Shown here piece by piece: positions 58,428-64,000 of a DNA stretch of 64,000 nt; the stretch's first letter is position 1; each line of letters starts with the position of its first letter. A program made the translations under genes and the position numbers. The stretch covers positions 682,001-746,000 of the forward strand of contig JADJEI010000013.1 in the NCBI GenBank assembly GCA_016709155.1. The letters run 5' to 3'. The DNA is from Ignavibacteriales bacterium (GTDB lineage Bacteria > Bacteroidota > Ignavibacteria > Ignavibacteriales > Ignavibacteriaceae). The notes below the pieces were generated by a model. The model was given only the letters and a program-made list of their open reading frames with translations. It made no database searches and was not told the origin of the DNA.

Positions 58428-58730
58428 CGAAAGGGAGAAAGAGGAAGAGGTAGAGCATCCCGATGCGATCGGGAAGGTCACTGATAGGATTCCGGCAGTT
58501 GGCTCGAATGTGAGAAAGGGGAAGAGGTAGAGCATCCCGATCCATCGGGAAGGTCGTCGGTTCGATTCCGGCAGTTGGCTCGGAAGGGAGAAAGAGGAAA
58601 GGGTAGAGCATCCCGATGCGATCGGGAAGGTCACTCATTGATTCCGGCAGTTGGCTCGGAAGAGAGAAAGGGGAAAGGGTAGAGCATCCCTATCCAATTG
58701 GGAAGGTCACTGATTGGATTCCGGCAGTTG
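58428..58730 (+). repeat. Tandem array of four tRNA-Thr-derived units, 76-77 bp each
   Basis: CCGGCAGTTGGC, the T-stem/acceptor 3' end of the tRNA, recurs at 58492, 58568 and 58644 after the true copy at 58415, and its first ten bases again at 58721. Steps are 77, 76, 76 and 77 bp. Each unit also has a GGTAGAGCA D-arm remnant, an anticodon-like hairpin TCCCGAT...ATCGGGA, and AGGTC. The second unit keeps a near-complete T-arm (GTCGG-TTCGATT-CCGGC). The 5' acceptor strand is replaced by a purine-rich GAGAAAGAGGAA stretch, so none can fold as a working tRNA. Confidence 0.9.
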
Positions 58731-58877
58731 ATTTTAAAAACGCACTTTTTAATCCCCATATCCTCATAAATTTTCAATATCCAGTTAAACGTTTTACAAA
58801 CCGTTTTTAGCATTACCTCAAGAACATTAAAGCGAAAAAGACCAACCAAGACTGAGCACATCTTTCTAAATAATCAT

Positions 58878-58943
58878 AAGCAATGGGAGTATAATAGGTA
58901 AGCAATAGGTGTATAATAGGTATACAATAGGAGCGTATGTGGA
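58878..58943. repeat. 22-bp tandem repeat, three units
   Basis: AAGCAATGGGAGTATAATAGGT, AAGCAATAGGTGTATAATAGGT and a decayed third copy. It lies between the tRNA array and the CARF operon. The rest of 58740-59240 holds no gene that I can see; the CARF promoter should lie near its end. Confidence 0.75.
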
Positions 58944-59240
58944 AAGTTATAGCTAAGAAATATGAATGAAATACATTTATGATTACGCATTGCGAGTCAT
59001 TTTATCAAGAGACGCACATTTTTATTAATATATACTCTTAAGAGGCACAATTTTGCCATTACTCTAAAAAAAAATTTCGGAATCATTTCTTTGAATCAAA
59101 TTTAACTATCTTTATTTTTTCCGCAAAGGTTGGAAGTAAATCTTTAACCGGATATTATATTTATGTTTTGATAAACATTATTTGTGAAATGAACGGCCGA
59201 GTTGATGGAAAAGAATTAAACTTTAACAATTAAAATTAAA

Positions 59241-60209
59241 ATGAAAAAACAAAAAAATATTCTCCTCTCCTTCGTAGGTACGAATGATGCCGGTAAATTA
59301 AAAGGCTTAAACGATGGTGCTATATTATCAGCTTTAGCTAATCAAAAGTTTGATGAAGTGATTTTATTATGGAATAAGTCCAGTGTTAAAGAATATAATT
59401 ATCTGGCAATTTCCAACTACATAAAAGATGAAATCACAGAGAGGAAGCTCGCTAAACGAACTGATATATTTGAATTACCAATTAAAGATGTTACCGACCA
59501 CAATCAAATCTATCTTACCTTAAAGGAATTCACAGACAAACTTGATAAGTCTGAAGATCTGCGCTACACTGCGGTTATCTCATCTGGAACACCTGCAATG
59601 CAAGTTTGCTGGATATTGTTGTCTGAGTCGGGAGATTTTTCATTATCAAGTAAGTTAAATCTCATTAAAGTAAAAGATCCCAAATTTGGTAAATCAGAAA
59701 ATATTCCTGTTAAAATTGACACGGCACTTCCCAAAATTATTCGTTTGAAAGAAGAAGTCGAGAATCTTAAGAAAGATTTAATACCCGGCGCAGCTATTAC
59801 AATAGCAAAGCCCGGACTAAAAATTGGAGAGATAGAAATTATACTCTCCCCAATGGAGTTGACCTACTACAAATATTTCGTTGAAAGAATAATTGCGGGA
59901 AAAGGCGATGAGAAGTTTTCTGGTTTTAATACTTCTAATTCTTTTCTTGAAAGAATAATAGAAATACACGAAGAATTATTTCCTGATCTTGATTCGAACA
60001 GAATTGAGTTAATAAGTATTCTTAAGAAAAATATTGGTTTGTCTATTTATACCTTCAGGGGAAATATTTCAAAGCTGAATAAAAAGATAAAAAACACTTT
60101 GCAGAATAATACGATAGCAAATACTTTTGAAATTTCTTCCGAAGGTGGAAGAGGTGCTAAGTTTTATGGAATTAAAGCACCAAAAGACAAATTGATAATT
60201 TTAAATTGA
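59241..60209 (+). CDS. CARF-domain regulator with C-terminal winged helix (RtcR/Csa3-like sensor)
   Basis: 322 residues. The N-terminal Rossmann fold begins ILLSFVGTNDAGKLKG (strand 1 and ligand loop) and carries FDEVILLWNKSS and the CARF signature YTAVISSGTPAMQVCWILLS, like the SxGTP-M motif of RtcR-type CARF domains that sense cyclic or linear oligonucleotides. A coiled linker (LKEEVENLKKDL) leads to a C-terminal domain from about 205 (SPMELTYYKYFVERIIAGKG, then YTFRGNISKLNKKIKNTL and GGRGAKFYGIKAP) that reads as a winged helix. No CRISPR array or Cas gene is in the window. It is the first gene of the accessory operon. Confidence 0.75.
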   Translation: MKKQKNILLSFVGTNDAGKLKGLNDGAILSALANQKFDEVILLWNKSSVKEYNYLAISNYIKDEITERKLAKRTDIFELPIKDVTDHNQIYLTLKEFTDKLDKSEDLRYTAVISSGTPAMQVCWILLSESGDFSLSSKLNLIKVKDPKFGKSENIPVKIDTALPKIIRLKEEVENLKKDLIPGAAITIAKPGLKIGEIEIILSPMELTYYKYFVERIIAGKGDEKFSGFNTSNSFLERIIEIHEELFPDLDSNRIELISILKKNIGLSIYTFRGNISKLNKKIKNTLQNNTIANTFEISSEGGRGAKFYGIKAPKDKLIILN

Positions 60210-60286
60210 AAATTGCCGCAACATTGCCAAGATGAATGAGTATTGAATATTTCATAGTTTAGCGTTCAGAAAGATGAACAATAACT

Positions 60287-61221
60287 ATGGAAACAAAAGA
60301 AGGTAAATATTTGACAAAAAGCCAACTGGGGAAGTAATTGATCATATACGATCAAATACAAATTGTAGTTATACGATTTCACCCAGAAGCCTTGAATTGG
60401 TTGCTGTTAATAATTTTTTGTTTCTCAGCTTGGAGTCGGAAGATAAACTAAGAGTGCCGGTTCGGACATCATTCTTAAGAAAATTACTTCGATGGCACAA
60501 AATGCCGGAGAATCTAAATAAAATTCTTGCTGATGATCTTTTTCTTAAGGTTGTTAATGAATTACTTCATAAAATTAAATCACGTGAGGTAAATGTTAAG
60601 ACAGAAAACAATGAAGCTCTGACTATAACAAGCCAGTTGTTTACTGAGTTTAAGGACTTAGAAGTGTTTGGTCTTATAAAAAGTCTTAATATTAAATGTA
60701 TATCAAGAAATGATTATATGACACGTTTCTATACAGATAAAAAAGAAGAAGCCGCACCCGCAGTGGGCGATTTCTGTGGATTTGGTTTTGATATTGTAAA
60801 TTCTGAAACGGGTTTTTCTTCTTTGTCTTTCAATCATTTTATTCTAAGATATATTTGCAAAAATGGAGCAACAACTCCAATAAATATTTACGATGCAAAG
60901 AAATATCATTATTCTGAAACAAATAAGTCGCTCGGTAAATTTTTAAACACACAGCTAAATAATTCTGACCAAAGCAGGAAACAATTAATTCAATTTCTTA
61001 AAAAGAGTAATGATCTTGAAGCGATAATGTATAAAAGCAGCGCAATTTCGAAATTAAATTATACTTTAGGTGGTTGGCAGGGTAATGAGTTTATGAAAGA
61101 CTTTGTTTGGCAAAAAAGCAAATATGATTTGTTTAACTTTATAACTCATAAAGCAAAAGTATTTGAGATTACTAAACGTTACCAGCTTGAAAGATTAGCT
61201 GGAGAAATAATACTAAATTGA
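60287..61221 (+). CDS. DUF932-like protein, one frameshift near the start
   Basis: The open part (60397-61221) has 274 residues. VGDFCGFGFDIVNSETGFSSLSF, then NHFILRYICKNGATTPI, recalls DUF932 proteins (often phage or plasmid borne, with an R-x-V/I-C-x-N-G core). Upstream, an ATG at 60287 (METKEGKYLTK) joins across a run of five A at about 60315 to PTGEVIDHIRSNTNCSYTISP and the open part, giving about 311 residues. No catalytic motif is clear. It is 14 bp from the ATPase gene, so co-transcription is likely. Confidence 0.6.
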
Positions 61222-61234
61222 CAGCATAAGTTTT

Positions 61235-62790
61235 ATGGACGCAAAAAAAATAAAATTTAGCCCAGGTGTCGGTGGCTGGAATAATCGGCGAAAAATCAGA
61301 ATAAATAATTTCGGTCCATCAAAATGGATGACTTCATTGACATTAAGAGAATAACCCTACTCTTTTGGTAAAAACGGAACGGGGAAGAGTTCCTTCATCA
61401 AAGCAATAAAGTTTTTAGGACAAAATCTTTTTCCAGCTCAAAGTGGTCAGACGATATATAATTTAGATCATAACATAGATCTTGGTGATTTCAAACAGAT
61501 CGTTTTCCAGAATAAAGTACAGGATAAAATCAATATAGATTTCGAGGAATATTGGGAGTCTTATACTGAATCTGATAGTGAAAGAAAATCAAACATAGTT
61601 AATTACAGATTAAATACTCTTATAGAGGATAATGAAGAGGGTAAAAACTTTCGTTCAATTAAAATCACCGATTTAAATAGTGGTTTGGAATTTGAAATTT
61701 TCCCTAGAGAAAAAAACGAATACGATGAAAGTTTTATAATTGATTTTGCAAATAGAGAAGTTTCAAAAGAAGAAAGTAAATTATCAATTGAAAGATTGTT
61801 CGACGGGGCACTCGTTGGGTACTCTGGTTATCCTGACAATAGTATTGAGATTAATCGAAATTTAAAAGTGATCAAATCAGAGCTTGAAAAGTTTATTAAA
61901 TATTTAGATGTGCTTCCATTTTTTAACACAAAGGAAGATTTTCGTTTTTCATATTACAACCAGTTAACAGAATATTTAGGGTATGATGTTGAACAAAGAA
62001 AAGCTATTGAAGATTTTGTTAATCACTTCGTAAAAGATATACCAACGTTAGCAAAAAAATTCTTTAATCATTGGTATGTATCACCTGTTAGGAAGAAGCC
62101 AAAAAGTAAATCTGAATTGATCAGCAATAAATTTAATTTCAAAGAGTATTTTGGAATACCTAGCCAAGTTGATTTTAGAAATCAAAGATACAATAAGTAT
62201 TATCCCGGAAATGGTATGAATGATATTCTACAATTTATCAATAAATCGCTATCGGATCTCGGACTAGGCAAAGAATTTATTCTTACGAAAAGTAATGGGT
62301 TTGGAAGTGTATTAATAAAAGATCTTCAGGGGGTTGACCACAATTTGGCTGAATCAAGCAGTGGGCTTATTCAAATCATTCCTATAATAGTCGCTTCCTA
62401 CAATGCATTATACGAGTATAGTGATTTTGTTACTATGTTCGATAAAGATGATTCTACAGACGTAATTATCATTGAGCAACCAGAACTCATCTCCATCCTT
62501 CCTTACAAACTAAGCTAGTTGAATTTATAAAAGAGGGGATGGGAACTTACATTATAGAAACACATAGCGAACATATTATTCGTAAGATCCAAGTATTGAT
62601 TGCACAAGGCAAATTAAGTAAAGAGAAAGTTGCAGTTTACTATTTTGATAAGGATGAAAAAACGGGAATTACATCGATTAAAGAAATGGAAATGGAAGAC
62701 AACGGCTTCTTTAAAGAACCCTGGCCTGATGGTTTTTTTGATGATAGTTATAATCTTGCACGCGAACTAATTTATGCAAGGAAGAATTGA
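61235..62790 (+). CDS. OLD/DUF3696-type AAA ATPase, three frameshifts
   Basis: The start is ATG at 61235. Corrected text: KIRINNFGPIKMDDFIDIKRI, then Walker A LLFGKNGTGKSSFIKA, a long insert (about 120-330), the SMC-like signature LAESSSGLIQIIPIIVA, Walker B VIIIEQPELHLHP, and the D-loop/H-switch TYIIETHSEHIIRKIQ. The C-terminal GFFKEPWPDGFFDDSYNLA is the DUF3696 end. Breaks lie near 61320 (A lost), 61356 (extra T in CTTTTGG) and 62493 (C lost in ELHLHP). About 515 residues. Such ATPases drive OLD, Septu- or Gabija-like defence modules, usually with a nuclease or effector partner next door. Confidence 0.75.
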
Positions 62791-63695
62791 TGTATCAAAA
62801 TTTAGTTGTAAGTCCATTATTCTTGAAGTGTTTTACACCTCTTGAAAGTGATAAGGCATTTAATATTATGGCTAATCTAATAACTGAAATATTTCTATGT
62901 GACAGAGATAAAAAATTATTAGAGGAGTATGATAAGCTGAAAGAGAAACATAAACATACACCACAATCATTTCTATTCATTGAAAGTTTTATAAATAATG
63001 TGACACTAGGAAAAATAAAAATAGCAGAAAATATTACAGTTAAAAATCGTAAAGATGTGGATTGGAATTTATACGAATCTGAAAAATCAATTGTAGCATT
63101 CGATGAATGGAAAATCATTTTAACAAATGACTCAAATCCTGAAATGAAAATGAAGTTGGAAAGTGAAGTTAGTATTGAACTTTCTGATACGAACAATTAT
63201 TTGATTCCTGCCGAAAAATCTAGAATAAGAACCATTCAGAGAATTAATAAACTACCAGATGATGAATTTGATTTTAAAAATTGGCTGCAAAAATTTCTTA
63301 TTGACACTAGAAATTTAATAATACACGATGGTTATGCTTTTGCTAAGAGAGAGATTAGAGATGTCGAATTTATTATTGATACCCTCCCAAAAGGATCAAC
63401 GGTTAGCATAATTACTCTCACAGACAAGGCGAGAAATGGCTCTAGATATAATGATCTTAATGATGGAATAGTTGCAGAAGAAGAACTCCAAAAATTAAAA
63501 AATAGATTTCCTCAAAAGATAATTAAAGCTGAATTCAGAGAAGAGAAGAAACTTATAGAAGACAGACACTTGCAAACAGATAAATTCATTATCGATACCG
63601 GGCACGCTCTTGGTTCGACGTACAAGGATATACCAACTGGTAAGATTCTGTGTAGGAAACAATTCACTATTACAGTATCAAGATTACCTATGTGA
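62790..63695 (+). CDS. Unknown partner of the AAA ATPase, possible MIT_C/PLD-like C-terminus
   Basis: 301 residues from the ATG at 62790, which shares its A with the ATPase stop (TGATG); a TTG one codon earlier is less likely. No signal or membrane segment. The N-terminal two thirds are unrecognised (DWNLYESEKSIVAFDEWKII). The C-terminal part has SIITLTDKARNGSRYND and EDRHLQTDKFIIDTGHALGS. The DRH...D..I...GHALG pattern is like MIT_C or PLD-like effector domains, which usually read DR-h-I...IG-x-G-h-D. The overlap with the ATPase gene makes it its probable effector. Assignment is tentative. Confidence 0.6.
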   Translation: MYQNLVVSPLFLKCFTPLESDKAFNIMANLITEIFLCDRDKKLLEEYDKLKEKHKHTPQSFLFIESFINNVTLGKIKIAENITVKNRKDVDWNLYESEKSIVAFDEWKIILTNDSNPEMKMKLESEVSIELSDTNNYLIPAEKSRIRTIQRINKLPDDEFDFKNWLQKFLIDTRNLIIHDGYAFAKREIRDVEFIIDTLPKGSTVSIITLTDKARNGSRYNDLNDGIVAEEELQKLKNRFPQKIIKAEFREEKKLIEDRHLQTDKFIIDTGHALGSTYKDIPTGKILCRKQFTITVSRLPM

Positions 63696-63696
63696 A

Positions 63697-63930
63697 ATGT
63701 TAAATTCTGTTTACTACTCTGAAATAATTTCAACAATCCAAGATCAAATCCACAATCAAACAATTGAAAAATCAAACTTATTTGAATTCACGACTGATAA
63801 TTATCAATTTGTTTTGGCGGGTTATCCGATTTGGAAAGCTTTCGTAGCATATCGGAATAGCAACATCCGGATTGAATCATATTTCAGAAGTGATGTTGGC
63901 AAAAGAATTTTTTATTCACAAAAGCTATAA
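63697..63930 (+). CDS. 77-residue protein of unknown function at the end of the CARF/AAA operon
   Basis: ATG at 63697, one base after the upstream stop. Two amphipathic parts: SEIISTIQDQIHNQTIEKSN and YQFVLAGYPIWKAFVAYRNSN. The sequence is protein-like and the spacing is operonic. It reaches a stop at 63930; the remaining 70 bp to the window end are AT-rich without a feature. It may be a small subunit or antidote. Unrecognised. Confidence 0.55.
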   Translation: MLNSVYYSEIISTIQDQIHNQTIEKSNLFEFTTDNYQFVLAGYPIWKAFVAYRNSNIRIESYFRSDVGKRIFYSQKL

Positions 63931-64000
63931 AAAAAACACAAATAGTATTAAATAAAAATTCTCTTCCTGATCAATCAAAATTTACTTAAAATTACCCGCT

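Noticed and set aside
58366..58638. Minus-strand open frame with repeated proline/leucine-rich text over the tRNA array
   Set aside because: It is antisense to the tRNA and its tandem copies. The repeats come from the 76-bp units, and no ribosome site is seen. Such frames are known misannotations.
58428..58730. CRISPR array
   Set aside because: Units are 76-77 bp, repeat the tRNA 3' half and have no alternation of constant repeat and unique spacer. No cas genes are near.

Overview
The window looks like an AT-rich chromosome segment from the Bacteroidota/Chlorobiota side of the tree, most probably an Ignavibacteria-type organism. The support is several secreted proteins ending in a type IX secretion sorting domain (the N-Y-P-N-P-F-N-P-S signature), an OstA-like Lpt/Kdo operon of a Gram-negative cell, many M16/M43/M64 peptidases and DUF2911/DUF4286-type proteins. 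No marker gene was compared against a database, so the placement is inference.

Layout. 1-4050 (minus): two secreted proteins, a BNR-propeller protein running off the left edge and an M43 metalloprotease with PKD and sorting domain. 4266-9536 (minus): a tightly packed outer-membrane operon, kdsA, an unknown gene, kdsD, lptC, lptA/OstA, lptB. 9.9-21.7 kb: DUF2911-TPR protein, DUF1028 protein, DEAD-box helicase, acyl-ACP desaturase, sucC, a pruA-like dehydrogenase and two secreted proteins. Most of these are cut by single-base indels. 22.2-25.8 kb (minus): floA, a membrane-anchored unknown and a UvrD-family helicase. 26.1-34.4 kb (plus): clpC, a terminator, then phhB-pyrE-mscS-M64 peptidase, an RsbU-like phosphatase and a succinate-semialdehyde-type dehydrogenase that meet at an abnormal junction. 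34.9-45.4 kb: two response regulators, MgtC-like protein, truA, membrane proteins, enoyl-CoA hydratase, a possible divergent polysaccharide deacetylase, a paired M16 peptidase (one half inactive) and lepB. 46-58.3 kb: DASS transporter, two thiol-redox proteins, a sorting-domain protein, pepF, a GMP reductase/IMPDH-family enzyme, a copper ATPase with its chaperone, HU, a zinc-ribbon/TPR protein and a tiny COX24/AURKAIP1-like protein.

58.3-64 kb is the accessory end. A complete tRNA-Thr(CGT) is followed by four tandem 76-77 bp units that each repeat the 3' half of that tRNA. Beyond them lies an operon-like set: a CARF-domain regulator with C-terminal wHTH, a DUF932-like protein, an OLD/DUF3696-type AAA ATPase, an unknown protein with a possible MIT_C/PLD-like tail, and a 77-residue protein. 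I regard this as a candidate nucleotide-signalled or ATPase-based defence system inserted at a tRNA gene. It is the most promising part of the window.

A general caution: at least ten genes carry one-base indels, nearly always in short homopolymers, that restore perfect family sequence when corrected. This is better explained by sequencing or assembly error than by mass gene decay. Intergenic DNA holds several repeat types: two 21-bp arrays, one 22-bp array, a nested palindrome element and a double-hairpin REP-like element.
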